A DNA stretch of 64,000 nucleotides from Micromonospora olivasterospora. GTDB taxonomy: Bacteria > Actinomycetota > Actinomycetes > Mycobacteriales > Micromonosporaceae. The stretch's first letter is position 1; every line of letters starts with the position of its first letter. The notes under the pieces are model-generated. The model did not search any database. It had not been told where the DNA came from and saw nothing but the letters and a program-made list of their open reading frames with translations. The translations under genes and the position numbers were made by a program. Where the stretch lies: contig NZ_VLKE01000001.1 of the NCBI RefSeq assembly GCF_007830265.1, positions 2,852,001 through 2,916,000 on the forward strand. Direction: 5' to 3'. This document shows, piece by piece, positions 1 to 8,447 of this stretch.

Positions 1-152
1 CCACCCGCCTCGACCGAGCTGGGGGAGGCCGAGACGTTGGTGACGCTCGGGGCGGCGAATGCGGGTGTGGCGGGGACGGCGAGCAGGGCGCCGGTTACCA
101 GCGCTACGACCACACCGGCCCGCTGCTTCCAGGCACGTCGGTGTGTTGACAC
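1..152 (-). CDS. N-terminus of a secreted protein (cut by window edge)
   Basis: Only the first 50 codons are inside the window; the gene runs off the left end. The translation begins with a basic stretch (STHRRAWKQR), a hydrophobic core of about 17 residues (AGVVVALVTGALLAVPA) and an AFA-A type signal-peptidase site, then a Ser/Pro/Val-rich mature start. This is a classical Sec signal peptide, so the product is exported. The start is GTG at 152, eight bases after a GGAAGG ribosome site; a second in-frame GTG at 158 is possible. The mature protein is not visible, so no function is proposed. Confidence 0.75.
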   Translation of the reverse strand, partial: MSTHRRAWKQRAGVVVALVTGALLAVPATPAFAAPSVTNVSASPSSVEAG

Positions 153-312
153 GTCCACCGCCTTCCGGTCTGACCTCCCCTGACCGGCGGGTGCCGGGCC
201 GGGGATCATCACGGTACGAAATACGCCGTCGGCAACTATGCCTTGTCCGGCTCCGTCGGCGCGACCCAGGGCCAGCGTCGAAAGCGCCATACCCGGGTCG
301 TATTGTCCCGTC

Positions 313-678
313 GTGTCCTCTCCGCACATAAAGTCCGCGGCGGTCGCCGCGGCGTTCGCCGCCCTCGACGAGGGTCGTACCCCCGAACGGCCGGTGTTCC
401 GGGAGGCGGTCCGTGTCCTGTTGACGGCCCTCGCGGAGCGTGCCCCCGGCCGATCGGTCGAGGTGCGTGTCCCACCATACGGCGCGGTGCAGTGCATATC
501 CGGCCCTCGACACACCCGCGGCACCCCGCCGAACGTGGTGGAGACGGATCCGGTCACCTGGCTGGAGATCGCGACGGGCCGCCGAGGCTGGGCCGAGGTG
601 GTCGCCGAGGGCCGCGTTCGGGTCAGTGGCGCCCGGGCTGACCTTTCCGCTCACCTTCCGCTCCACCTGGGCGAATAG
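313..678 (+). CDS. Sterol carrier family protein
   Basis: A 121-residue protein that I recognise as the small actinobacterial sterol-carrier-like protein often found just before purF. The recognisable core is a helical N-terminus ([14 protein letters not shown]), a [13 protein letters not shown] stretch and a [13 protein letters not shown] segment typical of MDMPI/SCP2-like folds. The GTG at 313 is chosen because the protein then begins VSSPHIKS, as relatives do; the frame stays open another 25 codons upstream but reads as noise. Substrate and role are unknown. It is co-directional with purF, 159 bp upstream of it. Confidence 0.72.
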   Translation: MSSPHIKSAAVAAAFAALDEGRTPERPVFREAVRVLLTALAERAPGRSVEVRVPPYGAVQCISGPRHTRGTPPNVVETDPVTWLEIATGRRGWAEVVAEGRVRVSGARADLSAHLPLHLGE

Positions 679-837
679 TCCTGGGAGACAAGTCACACAG
701 AGCGGCCGAATCGTGACTTTCTGTATTGACGCAGGTTCGCGTACACTGTCAGGCGACGACAGGGTCCCGGCCGAGAAGTGCGGACCCACCCCCGTGATCC
801 CGCCAGAACCAGTCCCGACCAGCAGAGGGAGCGGCAG

Positions 838-2379
838 GTGCCCCGAGGCGACGGCCGGCTGAGCCACGACCTTGACCCCCAACGACCCGGCCCGCAGGAC
901 GCGTGTGGCGTCTTCGGCGTCTGGGCGCCGGGGGAGGAGGTCGCCAACCTGACCTACTTCGGGCTCTACGCCCTCCAGCACCGTGGCCAGGAGGCCGCCG
1001 GGATCGCGGTCAGCGACGGCTCCGGCGTGGTGGTCTACAAGGATCTGGGCCTGGTCGCCCAGGTCTTCGACGAGCCCACCCTGGCCAGCCTGCGCGGGCA
1101 CGTCGCCATCGGGCACGCCCGCTACTCGACCACCGGCGCCTCGACCTGGGAGAACGCCCAGCCGACCATCAGGTCCACCAGCGCCGGCACGACCATCGCG
1201 CTGGCCCACAACGGCAACCTGGTCAACACGGCCGACCTCCAGCGCGAGGTGAGCGAGCGCGGACTGGTGGCCGACGGCGCGACCAACGACACCTCCCTGG
1301 TGACCATGCTGCTGGCCAGCCGGCCCGACCTCTCGGTCGAGGCCGCCGCGCTGGAGGTGCTGCCCCAGCTGCGCGGCGCGTTCAGCTTCGTCTTCATGGA
1401 CGAGTCGACCCTCTACGCGGCCCGCGACCCGCACGGCGTACGCCCGCTGGTGCTCGGCCGCCTGGAGCGCGGCTGGGTGGTGGCCAGCGAGACGGCCGCG
1501 CTCGACATCGTCGGCGCGAGCGTGGTCCGCGAGGTCGAGCCGGGCGAGCTGATCGCCATTGACGAGGACGGCCTGCGTTCCGCCCGGTTCGCCGCGCCGG
1601 AGCCGAAGGGCTGCCTCTTCGAGTACGTCTACATCGCCCGCCCGGACGCCACCATCGCCGGCCGCAACGTGTACGCGGCACGGGTGCAGATCGGTCGCCA
1701 GCTCGCCAAGGAGCACCCCGTGGAGGCCGACCTGGTCATCCCGGTGCCGGAGTCGGGTACGCCGGCCGCGATCGGGTACGCCGAGGAGTCCGGCATCACC
1801 TACGGCGCCGGCCTGGTGAAGAACCCGTACGTCGGCCGGACCTTCATCCAGCCGTCGCAGACCCTGCGCCAGCTCGGCATCCGGCTCAAGCTCAACCCGC
1901 TGCGGGCGAACGTCCGCGGCAAGCGGCTGGTCGTGGTCGACGACTCGATCGTGCGCGGCAACACCCAGCGTGCCATCGTCCGGATGCTGCGCGAGGCGGG
2001 TGCGCTGGAGGTGCACGTCCGGATCTCCTCCCCGCCGGTCAGCTGGCCGTGCTTCTACGGCATCGACTTCGCCACCCGCGCGGAACTGCTGGCCAACGGG
2101 CTCGACAACGACGGCATCCGCCGGTCGATCGGGGCCGACACGCTGGGCTACGTCTCGCTCTCCGGCCTGATCGCCGCGACCGAGCAGCCGAAGACCCGCC
2201 TCTGCCGGGCGTGCTTCGATGGGGAATACCCGATCCCGCTGCCGGACGGGAACCTGATCGGCAAGCACGTGCTCGAAGGAGTGGGACGCCGGATCGCCAA
2301 CGCGGCGCCGGAGGATCCCGACCGCAATGTCCCACCGCTCGTCGCCACCTCGGGCGGCGCGACCGTACACCGCCCATAG
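838..2379 (+). CDS. purF: Amidophosphoribosyltransferase
   Basis: First committed step of purine synthesis: transfers the amide nitrogen of glutamine to PRPP, giving phosphoribosylamine. 513 residues. A short propeptide ends before Cys23 (DACGVFG), the N-terminal nucleophile of the glutaminase domain, so self-cleavage is expected. The C-terminal half is a phosphoribosyltransferase with the PRPP loop VVVDDSIVRG near residues 364-376. Cys259, Cys405, Cys456 and Cys459 (CRAC) sit where the Bacillus-type enzyme binds a 4Fe-4S cluster, so this is the Fe-S class. The GTG at 838 has an AGAGGGAG ribosome site seven bases upstream; the upstream in-frame GTG at 778 has none. purM follows after 64 bp and is probably co-transcribed. 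Confidence 0.96.
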   Translation: MPRGDGRLSHDLDPQRPGPQDACGVFGVWAPGEEVANLTYFGLYALQHRGQEAAGIAVSDGSGVVVYKDLGLVAQVFDEPTLASLRGHVAIGHARYSTTGASTWENAQPTIRSTSAGTTIALAHNGNLVNTADLQREVSERGLVADGATNDTSLVTMLLASRPDLSVEAAALEVLPQLRGAFSFVFMDESTLYAARDPHGVRPLVLGRLERGWVVASETAALDIVGASVVREVEPGELIAIDEDGLRSARFAAPEPKGCLFEYVYIARPDATIAGRNVYAARVQIGRQLAKEHPVEADLVIPVPESGTPAAIGYAEESGITYGAGLVKNPYVGRTFIQPSQTLRQLGIRLKLNPLRANVRGKRLVVVDDSIVRGNTQRAIVRMLREAGALEVHVRISSPPVSWPCFYGIDFATRAELLANGLDNDGIRRSIGADTLGYVSLSGLIAATEQPKTRLCRACFDGEYPIPLPDGNLIGKHVLEGVGRRIANAAPEDPDRNVPPLVATSGGATVHRP

Positions 2380-2443
2380 CACCGCCCGACGCGGTTACGG
2401 CCGGCCACCACCGGCGCCCGCGAGAACCACAAAGGGGAGAACC

Positions 2444-3598
2444 GTGACGCACGTGTCCGAGCGCAGCGGCACCGGAAGCAGCCCGACCGGCACCGGCGGC
2501 GACCGCCAGCCCTGGACGGCCGGGTCCGGCCGCCCCGCGCGCAAACGCTCGGTCTCGTACGCCGAGGCCGGCGTCTCGATCGAGGCGGGCGACCGCGCGG
2601 TCGAGCTGCTGAAGTCCAAGGTGCGGCAGACCAGGCGGCCGGAGGTCCTGGGCGACCTCGGCGGGTTCGCGGGCCTGTTCCGGCTCGACACCGCGAAGTA
2701 CCGCAACCCGATCCTGGCGTCCTCGACGGACGGGGTCGGCACCAAGCTGGTGATCGCCCAGCAGCTCGACATCCACGACACGATCGGCATCGACCTGGTC
2801 GCCATGGTCGTCGACGACCTGGTCGCCTGCGGTGCCGAGCCGCTGTTCCTGCTCGACTACATCGCCTGCGGCGAGGTCGTTCCCGACAAGGTCGCCGAGA
2901 TCGGCGCCGGCATCGCCGACGGCTGCCGGTACGCCGGCTGCGCGTTGCTCGGTGGCGAGACGGCCGAGCACCCGGGCGTGCTGCGCCCGGACGAGTACGA
3001 CGTCTCGGCCACCGGCGTCGGCGTGGTGGAGGAGAGCGAGATCCTGGGCCCGGAGCGGGTCGAGGTCGGCGACGTGGTGATCGCCATGCGCTCTTCCGGC
3101 CTGCACTCCAACGGCTACTCGCTGGTCCGGCACGTGCTGCTCGGCGCGGGCCGGATGCGGCTGGACGTGGTGATCGAGGACTTCGGCCGGCAGCGCACCC
3201 TCGGCGAGGAGCTGCTGACGCCGACGAAGATCTACGCGCAGGACTGCCTCAAGCTGATCGCCGAGGCGGAGGTGCGGGCGATCGCCCACGTCACCGGCGG
3301 CGGCATCCCGGGCAACCTGGTCCGGGTCCTGCCGGAGCACGTCGACGCCGTGGTCAACCGGTCCACCTGGAAGCCCCAGCCGGTCTTCGACCTGATCCAG
3401 TCCAAGGGCCGGATCGAGGACGCGGAGATGGAGTCCACGTTCAACATGGGCGTCGGCATGTTCGCCGTCGTCTCGGCCGAGGACGCCGACCGGGCCCTGG
3501 CCACGCTGACCGGGCGGGGCGTCGACGCCTGGCAGGCCGGCGAGATCATCGAGGGCACCGGCAAGGTGCAGATGGTCGGGCAGCACACCCGGGGATGA
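2444..3598 (+). CDS. purM: Phosphoribosylformylglycinamidine cyclo-ligase (AIR synthetase)
   Basis: Closes the imidazole ring in purine synthesis, converting FGAM to AIR with ATP. The 384-residue translation has the PurM signatures SYAEAGVSIEAGD, LASSTDGVGTKL, GMVVDDLVA-like and LLGGETAEHPG. An N-terminal Ser/Gly/Thr-rich extension of about 33 residues precedes the conserved core, which is common in actinomycetes. The GTG at 2444 follows an AAAGGGGAGA ribosome site. It lies 64 bp after purF and ends inside a perfect inverted repeat that probably terminates the pur transcript. Confidence 0.96.
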   Translation: MTHVSERSGTGSSPTGTGGDRQPWTAGSGRPARKRSVSYAEAGVSIEAGDRAVELLKSKVRQTRRPEVLGDLGGFAGLFRLDTAKYRNPILASSTDGVGTKLVIAQQLDIHDTIGIDLVAMVVDDLVACGAEPLFLLDYIACGEVVPDKVAEIGAGIADGCRYAGCALLGGETAEHPGVLRPDEYDVSATGVGVVEESEILGPERVEVGDVVIAMRSSGLHSNGYSLVRHVLLGAGRMRLDVVIEDFGRQRTLGEELLTPTKIYAQDCLKLIAEAEVRAIAHVTGGGIPGNLVRVLPEHVDAVVNRSTWKPQPVFDLIQSKGRIEDAEMESTFNMGVGMFAVVSAEDADRALATLTGRGVDAWQAGEIIEGTGKVQMVGQHTRG

Positions 3599-3618
3599 TC
3601 ACGCTGCGCTGATCATCC
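3593..3618 (+). terminator. Hairpin overlapping the purM stop
   Basis: Perfect 9-bp inverted repeat GGATGATCA / TGATCATCC with an 8-base loop; the purM TGA lies in the left arm. No U-run follows, as is usual in high-GC actinomycetes. It could instead be an operator for the downstream radical-SAM unit. Confidence 0.5.
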
Positions 3619-3661
3619 GGGCACCTGATCGGGGGTTCACCCGAGTGGCCATCGCCGCCTA

Positions 3662-3682
3662 GCCTGAAGGGCGCCTTCAGGC
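3662..3682 (+). promoter_or_regulatory. Hairpin/operator-like repeat before the radical-SAM gene
   Basis: Perfect 9-bp inverted repeat GCCTGAAGG / CCTTCAGGC with a GCG loop. It ends two bases before the strong ribosome site (GGAAGGAGG, about 3685-3693) of the radical-SAM gene. It could be a repressor operator or a 5' leader hairpin affecting translation of the RiPP genes. No regulator gene is adjacent. The role is inferred from position only. Confidence 0.4.
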
Positions 3683-3696
3683 CAGGAAGGAGGGCG

Positions 3697-4830
3697 ATGG
3701 CTGCTCGGGAACGGTCGGTCGGCGGGATGCGCGGCATCGCGGCGGTCCCGTCGTACGTCGTCATGCAGCCAACCACGCTGTGTAACCTCGACTGCGCGTA
3801 CTGCTATCTGCCGCTGCGGGCCGTCGACCGGCGGATGCCCGTGGCGGTGGCCGAGGCGGTGGCCGCCTCGGTGAACCCGTGGGCGGCGGCCGGGCGGTTC
3901 TCGGTGGTCTGGCACGGCGGGGAGCCCCTGGCAGCCGGCCGGGAGCACCTGGCGGCCCTGCTCGCCCCGTTCCATCCCGGGGTCGAGCACCACGTGCAGA
4001 CCAACGCCACCCTGGTCGACGACGCCTGGTGCGAGTTCTTCGCGACGCACCGGATGCGGGTCAGCGTCAGCGTGGACGGCCCGCGCAGGCGCAACGACGA
4101 GCGGGTCACGCGGGCGGGCCGGCCGGCGTACGACCGGATCGTGCGCGGCGTGGCCGCGCTGCGCCGGCACGGGCTGCCGTTCTCGGCGCTGGCCGTGGTG
4201 AACGACCCGACGCCGGGGCGGGCCACCGAACTGTACGACTACTTCCTCGGCCTCGGCTGCGACGTGCTGGGCGTCAACATCGAGGAGACGGAGGGCGTCA
4301 ACACCCGCGGCAACGCCCACGAGGCGGCGGCGGTGCGGGCGTTCTGGGCCGAGCTGGTGGCCGCCTGGCGGCGGGCGCCCCGCATCCACCTGCGCGAGGT
4401 GGAGTGGTCGCTGCGGTACGTCGGGGCGGTCCTCGACGGCACGGCGGACGACCTGTTGCCCCGGCGGCTCGATCCGATCCCCACGGTCGGCCACGACGGG
4501 TCGGTGACCGTGCTCTCGCCCGAACTGGCCGGCTTCACCGACCCCCAGTACGGGGACTTCAGCAGCGGTAACGTCCTGACCACCCCGCTGGCGGAGATCC
4601 TCGCCGGTGCGGCGGGGACGCCCTGGGTGGGCGAGTTCCTGGCGGGCGTCGAGGCGTGCCGGGCGTCCTGCCCGTACTTCGGCTTCTGCGGGGGCGGTCA
4701 CGCCGCCAACCGTTACTTCGAGCTGGGGCGTTTCGACAGTACGGAGACCGACCACTGCCGCAACAGCAAGATCCGCCTACTGGAGGGAGTGTTGGACCAT
4801 GCCCGAGACCACCGGACACCGGCCGTCTGA
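3697..4830 (+). CDS. Cyclophane-forming radical SAM/SPASM peptide maturase
   Basis: A 377-residue radical SAM enzyme predicted to crosslink side chains of the peptide encoded immediately downstream. CNLDCAYC at residues 29-36 is the CxxxCxxC motif for the SAM-binding 4Fe-4S cluster. HGGEPL and VQTNATLVD are typical peptide-maturase segments. A C-terminal SPASM-type cysteine cluster starts at Cys321 (CRASC, then FGFCGGGHAANRY, ending TDHC) for auxiliary Fe-S clusters. The family resembles the GrrM/AmcB-like maturases that form three-residue aromatic cyclophanes. The start ATG has a GGAAGGAGGG ribosome site. The gene overlaps the precursor start by 32 bp, so the two are translationally coupled. 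It interrupts an otherwise conserved purM to bldC gene order, which suggests insertion. Confidence 0.85.
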   Translation: MAARERSVGGMRGIAAVPSYVVMQPTTLCNLDCAYCYLPLRAVDRRMPVAVAEAVAASVNPWAAAGRFSVVWHGGEPLAAGREHLAALLAPFHPGVEHHVQTNATLVDDAWCEFFATHRMRVSVSVDGPRRRNDERVTRAGRPAYDRIVRGVAALRRHGLPFSALAVVNDPTPGRATELYDYFLGLGCDVLGVNIEETEGVNTRGNAHEAAAVRAFWAELVAAWRRAPRIHLREVEWSLRYVGAVLDGTADDLLPRRLDPIPTVGHDGSVTVLSPELAGFTDPQYGDFSSGNVLTTPLAEILAGAAGTPWVGEFLAGVEACRASCPYFGFCGGGHAANRYFELGRFDSTETDHCRNSKIRLLEGVLDHARDHRTPAV

Positions 4831-5035
4831 GCGCGCCGGGGCAGCCGTCGTCGACCGGGTTGCCGAGCGGGTGCGGGAGGGCGCCGCGGGGCTCACCGCG
4901 CTGCTCCGCGAGGCGGAGGACGCGCGCCGGCTGCGGGCGGAGGTGGCGGTAGGCGAGGGCACCAGTGCGGTCTGCGCCTGGAACCACTTCGAGAACATCC
5001 CGACGTTCTACAACTGGAACAACCGCCCCCGTTGA
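4799..5035 (+). CDS. Cyclophane RiPP precursor peptide
   Basis: A 78-residue precursor. Residues 1-55 form a charged, helical leader rich in Ala, Arg and Glu. The C-terminus is a core rich in aromatics and Asn: AWNHFENIPT followed by FYNWNNRPR. The core contains four aromatic-x-(Asn/His) triplets: W61-H63, F64-N66, F70-N72 and W73-N75. This is the motif that three-residue cyclophane-forming radical SAM enzymes crosslink between the aromatic ring and the beta-carbon of the third residue. A GGAGGGAG ribosome site lies nine bases before the ATG, inside the maturase gene. No protease, transporter or second tailoring gene is adjacent, so leader removal and export must use enzymes from elsewhere. 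Crosslinks are inferred, not seen. Confidence 0.82.
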   Translation: MPETTGHRPSERAGAAVVDRVAERVREGAAGLTALLREAEDARRLRAEVAVGEGTSAVCAWNHFENIPTFYNWNNRPR

Positions 5036-5045
5036 GAAGTGCCCG

Positions 5046-5100
5046 CGATCAAGGGCCTGCCGGTGCGCCCGGAGGCTCCGGCACGGCAGGCCCCTGATCG
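5046..5100 (+). terminator. Terminator of the RiPP unit
   Basis: A 17-bp arm (5046-5062) pairs with 5084-5100 with one mismatch, leaving a 21-base loop. It begins 10 bp after the precursor stop. Confidence 0.8.
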
Positions 5101-5177
5101 TCGGTGGACACGCCGCCTCGCGATGGGCACATGCGTGAGCACGCGGGGCTCACCGCGTGCTCAGATGTGACCGGGGG

Positions 5178-5393
5178 TCAGCGGGTCGGGCGGACCCAGG
5201 GATCCGGGTCCTCGTCCGCATGATCATCGTCATCGTCGTCGACATACTCTTTGTAGTCGTCGTCGAAGTCGTGGTCCGACTTGCCAGCACCCGCCAGTTC
5301 GCGCTGCAAGGCGGTGAGGTCGGTGTTCGGGGAGTGGTACTTCAACTCCCGGGCCACCTTTGTCTGCTTGGCCTTAGCACGGCCGCGCCCCAT
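5178..5393 (-). CDS. DUF3073 family protein
   Basis: A 71-residue protein of unknown function, conserved across actinomycetes next to purM. It begins MGRGRAKAKQTKVARELKY, a basic segment that defines DUF3073. It ends in an extremely acidic tail with runs of Asp (DDDYKEYVDDDDDD), giving a strongly dipolar, probably disordered chain. The ATG at 5393 has a GAGGGGG ribosome site and gives the family N-terminus; 21 further upstream codons are open but not family-like. The gene is convergent with the RiPP unit and transcribed in the same direction as the dehydrogenase to its right. Likely cytoplasmic; role not established. Confidence 0.85.
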   Translation of the reverse strand: MGRGRAKAKQTKVARELKYHSPNTDLTALQRELAGAGKSDHDFDDDYKEYVDDDDDDHADEDPDPWVRPTR

Positions 5394-5673
5394 GGCTCGA
5401 CCCCCTCGCACAGAATGCGGGGCAGCCCGAAGGCGGGCCCCGATGACGTCAGGCATCTCTCGTGGCTCTTACGGTACATGGGGATGCCACCGTTCGGCAC
5501 CTCGGGTTACCGTCAGCCGGCACCGCGCGTCGCGGTGATCCGACCGTCACCAAGTGTACTCGGGTAAGGGGCGTACGCCGACTCGCTCGTGACGCCGGGC
5601 AAATCGGCAGGAATCTCCCCAATTTCCAGCTTAACGCGGGCGTGCCATCCGGTTTCACCGGCTCGCCGTTCCG

Positions 5674-5697
5674 GGGGGCGGGAACGCTCCCGCCCCC
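5674..5697 (-). terminator. Terminator of the dehydrogenase gene
   Basis: Perfect 10-bp stem (GGGGGCGGGA / TCCCGCCCCC) with a 4-base loop, 12 bases past the dehydrogenase stop on the minus strand. The rest of 5394-5708 holds no gene and should carry the promoter of the DUF3073 gene; I see no clear -35/-10 pair. Confidence 0.75.
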
Positions 5698-5708
5698 GGA
5701 CGTGAGGC

Positions 5709-6791
5709 TCACCGCAGATGGATCGTGCGCAGCCGGCCGACCTCGGCCATCCGGCGCTCGGCGAGCCGGTCCGCGGCCGCCGCCGGCGGCACACCCTCCT
5801 CGTCGGCCAGCCGCAGGATGTCCCGGGTGGTGTCATAGATCTTCGTGGCGCGCAGCTTCGCCCGCTCGAAGTTGAAGCCATCGATCTCGTCGGCGACCTG
5901 GATCACGCCGCCGGCGTTAACCAGATAGTCGGGGACGTAGAGGATGCCCCGGTCGGCGAGGACCTTCTCGATGCCCGGGTGGGCGAGCTGGTTGTTGGCC
6001 GCCCCGGCGATCACCTTGGCCCGCAGCGCCGCCACCGTGTCGTCGTCGAGGGCGCCGCCCAGCGCGCAGGGAGCGTACACGTCGATGTCGGAGGCGACCA
6101 GGGCGGCGGTGTCGTCGACCAGCTCGACCTGCGGGTGGGTGGCGCGCACCCAGGCGAGGGCCTTCGGGCTGACGTCGGTCGCCACGACCTCGGCGCCGTC
6201 GTCGATCAGGTGACTGGTCAGGTGCTTGCCGACCTTGCCCAGGCCGGCCACACCGACCCTGCGGCCCTTCAGGCTCGGCGCGCCCCACACGCGCTCCGCG
6301 GCGGCCCGCATGCCCTGGAAGACGCCCCAGGCGGTGAGGATCGACGAGTCACCCGCGCCCCCGTGCTCCACACTGCGACCGGTGACGAACCGGGTCTCCC
6401 GCGCGATCACGTCCATGTCCGCCACGTACGTGCCGACGTCGCAGGCGGTGTAGTAGCGGCCGTTCAGCGACTCGACGAAGCGGCCGTACGCGCGCAGCAG
6501 GGGCTCGCTCTTGATCTGTTCCGGGTCGCCCCAGATGACCGCCTTGCCGCCGCCGTGGTCGAGCCCGGCCAGGGCGTTCTTGTAGGCCATGCCGCGGGAC
6601 AGGTCCAGCACGTCGGCGAGCGCCGCCTCCTCGCTGGCGTACGGATAGAAGCGGGTGCCGCCGAGGGCGGGGCCCAGCGCGGTGGAGTAGATCCCGATGA
6701 TCGCCTTGAGTCCGGTTTGCTTGTCCTGGCAGAACACGACCTGTTCGTGACCGGTGGACAACGGGTCGTCGGTGCTGGCGAATACGCCCAT
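5709..6791 (-). CDS. vdh: Glu/Leu/Phe/Val dehydrogenase (probable valine dehydrogenase)
   Basis: NAD-dependent oxidative deamination of a branched-chain amino acid to its 2-keto acid, supplying acyl-CoA precursors. 360 residues, normal for leucine/valine dehydrogenases. [13 protein letters not shown] contains Lys71 and the catalytic Lys83. The Rossmann motif GVAGLGKVG lies in the C-terminal domain, and the late NNQLAHP and DYLVNAGGV segments are family hallmarks. The ATG at 6791 has a CAGGAG ribosome site; upstream codons are not conserved. In Streptomyces the gene at this position beside bldC is vdh, so valine is the best guess, but leucine or phenylalanine cannot be excluded from sequence alone. 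Confidence 0.88.
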   Translation of the reverse strand: MGVFASTDDPLSTGHEQVVFCQDKQTGLKAIIGIYSTALGPALGGTRFYPYASEEAALADVLDLSRGMAYKNALAGLDHGGGKAVIWGDPEQIKSEPLLRAYGRFVESLNGRYYTACDVGTYVADMDVIARETRFVTGRSVEHGGAGDSSILTAWGVFQGMRAAAERVWGAPSLKGRRVGVAGLGKVGKHLTSHLIDDGAEVVATDVSPKALAWVRATHPQVELVDDTAALVASDIDVYAPCALGGALDDDTVAALRAKVIAGAANNQLAHPGIEKVLADRGILYVPDYLVNAGGVIQVADEIDGFNFERAKLRATKIYDTTRDILRLADEEGVPPAAAADRLAERRMAEVGRLRTIHLR

Positions 6792-7008
6792 GGCTGGCTC
6801 CTGTATCGGTGGGCATCCTTGTGGGACGCGGCCCTGGTGGCGCGCCGGCGGGATGTTGCCGGTGCTGCCGAGCCTAGTATCGGCCGACACCGTACTGCCG
6901 CTGGCGGGTGCGGGCACAAGGGCTACCCGGGGTGCCTGAGCAGGCATGCCAGCCGTGTTCCGGGGGCGCTGCGGGCGTCCGGGTTCCGTCTCGTGGGAGG
7001 ATCGCGCC

Positions 7009-7848
7009 GTGCCGTCGCTCTTCGCTTCGTATCTGCGCATGTACGAGCCGCTGACCGCCTTCGACCGGGAACGCCAGTCGTTCTGGCGGCGCTACGCCCA
7101 GGAGGGCCGAGCCGTCGCCCCCTCCGAGGGGCCGGTGCGGCAGCGTACGGTCGTTATCGAGGCGCTCGGCGCGGGTTGGACCCGGCTGCCCGACCTGCCC
7201 GACGAGGCGTACGTCCTGGAGACCGACGACACCCTGCTGGTCTGCCCGTGGAACCTGCGGGTCCGGGTGGCGGAGGCGGCGCTCAGCGCCCGGGACGGCG
7301 TGCCGCCGGTGCTGGCCGACGCGTTCGTGCCCCCGGTGCTGGCCGGGCAGGCCAAGGCGGTCGTGGAGGACTGGCGCAGCGGGGCGCGGGTGCTCGAACA
7401 CGGCGTCCCCCGGGTGCACGAGCAGATCGCGACGTGGGGCGTGCCGCTGCGCTGGTTCGTGCTGTTCGAGCCGGCGGAGCGGCACTTCGTCACCGAGCCG
7501 GGCCGGCGGGCCCTGCGTTACCGGACGGAGATCTCGCGGGCCCGTCGCCGCTCCTCCCGCGCGCTGTCGGTGCTGCGCAAGACCGTCGGCGAGGCGCCGA
7601 TCACCGAGGCGGTCGAGGAGGCCGCCCGATGGCTGGAGGAGTTCCACCCCCGCTCTGTCGTGGAGTTGGACTACGGCGGGCTGGTCCAGTTGCTCTCCGA
7701 CGAGACGCTGGAGGCCGACGACTCCCCGGCGCTCGTGGCACGAGGTCTGGCCGGGCTCTCCAACGGGGAGACCGAGGCGGCCTCGGCGGCGTACGACAAG
7801 CTCGTGGCACGGTGGCGGGCCGTTCAGCTGCTGGAGCGTTGGAACTAG
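7009..7848 (+). CDS. Conserved hypothetical protein between vdh and bldC
   Basis: A 279-residue protein that I recognise only by position, as the equivalent of the Streptomyces gene between vdh and bldC (SCO4090-type). It has no signal peptide and no membrane segment. It is rich in Arg, Glu and Trp. Segments such as [19 protein letters not shown] at the N-terminus and [17 protein letters not shown] strands suggest a soluble globular fold. The GTG at 7009 follows GGGAGGA. No catalytic motif is evident. Function unknown; strict synteny with bldC hints at a housekeeping or developmental role. Confidence 0.75.
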   Translation: MPSLFASYLRMYEPLTAFDRERQSFWRRYAQEGRAVAPSEGPVRQRTVVIEALGAGWTRLPDLPDEAYVLETDDTLLVCPWNLRVRVAEAALSARDGVPPVLADAFVPPVLAGQAKAVVEDWRSGARVLEHGVPRVHEQIATWGVPLRWFVLFEPAERHFVTEPGRRALRYRTEISRARRRSSRALSVLRKTVGEAPITEAVEEAARWLEEFHPRSVVELDYGGLVQLLSDETLEADDSPALVARGLAGLSNGETEAASAAYDKLVARWRAVQLLERWN

Positions 7849-8132
7849 CCCTGACCTGGGTACGGAGTTCCCAAGGGGTTGAAAACCACCCATGGGAAGG
7901 CTCCCAACCCGAGGGGTGCTCGTAGTTTACGCATCACGAACCGTGATCATGAGTCCTGATAAGACACTTTCTGAGGCGTATTAGTCGTATAAATCGGGCA
8001 TGGTTCATCCGTCCGTCTAGGGACCTTCGGCCGTTCGGCCCATGTCGGACATCGGGGACTAGCCGGACCATGGGAGACGCGTCGGCCGGCGGGACCCCGG
8101 CCGATGTCTATACCTGTGGAGGAGTGACCGAT
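7849..8132 (+). promoter_or_regulatory. Upstream region of bldC
   Basis: 284 bp without a gene. It contains the least GC-rich stretch nearby (about 7920-8000, including TAGTTTACGCATC and CGTATTAGTCGTATAAATC), a plausible place for the bldC promoter. I cannot assign a specific sigma factor motif. Confidence 0.4.
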
Positions 8133-8342
8133 ATGGCATCGCGAACGCACGAACCGGAGCCGCTGCTCACACCGGCCGAGGTGGCGTCGATGTTCCGTGT
8201 CGACCCGAAGACGGTGACCCGGTGGGCCAAGGCCGGCAAGCTCAGCGCCATCCGCACCCTGGGGGGCCACCGTCGTTACCGCGAGTCGGAGGTTCGGGCC
8301 CTGCTGCAGGGGCAGATCCCGCAGCAGCGCCAGGGAGACTGA
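8133..8342 (+). CDS. bldC: BldC developmental transcriptional regulator
   Basis: A 69-residue MerR-like winged-helix DNA-binding protein without an effector domain. In Streptomyces BldC is a DNA-coating regulator that delays the switch from vegetative growth to sporulation. The sequence is almost that of the known protein: LLTPAEVASMFRVDP is the first helix pair, followed by KTVTRWAKAGKL (recognition helix), then the wing IRTLGGHRRYRE. The ATG at 8133 follows a GGAGGAGTGA ribosome site; in-frame codons before it are not conserved. It is monocistronic, bounded downstream by a strong hairpin. Confidence 0.96.
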   Translation: MASRTHEPEPLLTPAEVASMFRVDPKTVTRWAKAGKLSAIRTLGGHRRYRESEVRALLQGQIPQQRQGD

Positions 8343-8372
8343 CCGACGAGAGAAGCTCCGAGACGTTCAGAG

Positions 8373-8421
8373 GTCAGGGGCGGCGAGCGTATCGCGACAG
8401 CGAGGCTCTGCCGCCCCTGAC
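8373..8421. terminator. Bidirectional terminator between bldC and the PPOX gene
   Basis: Perfect 12-bp inverted repeat GTCAGGGGCGGC / GCCGCCCCTGAC with a 25-base loop, lying between two convergent genes. Confidence 0.75.
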
Positions 8422-8447
8422 GCTGTCTGGGACGACCCGCGCACGGC

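Noticed and set aside
2039..3586. Long open frame opposite purM (515 codons)
   Set aside because: It is the antisense shadow of purF/purM in high-GC DNA, with low-complexity Asp/Leu/Arg composition, no domain and no ribosome site. The same applies to the long frames at 3637-4755 minus, 5718-7925 plus, 15984-17420 minus, 22398-23441 plus, 23335-24414 minus, 25516-28134 plus, 35433-37862 plus and 42607-44337 minus.
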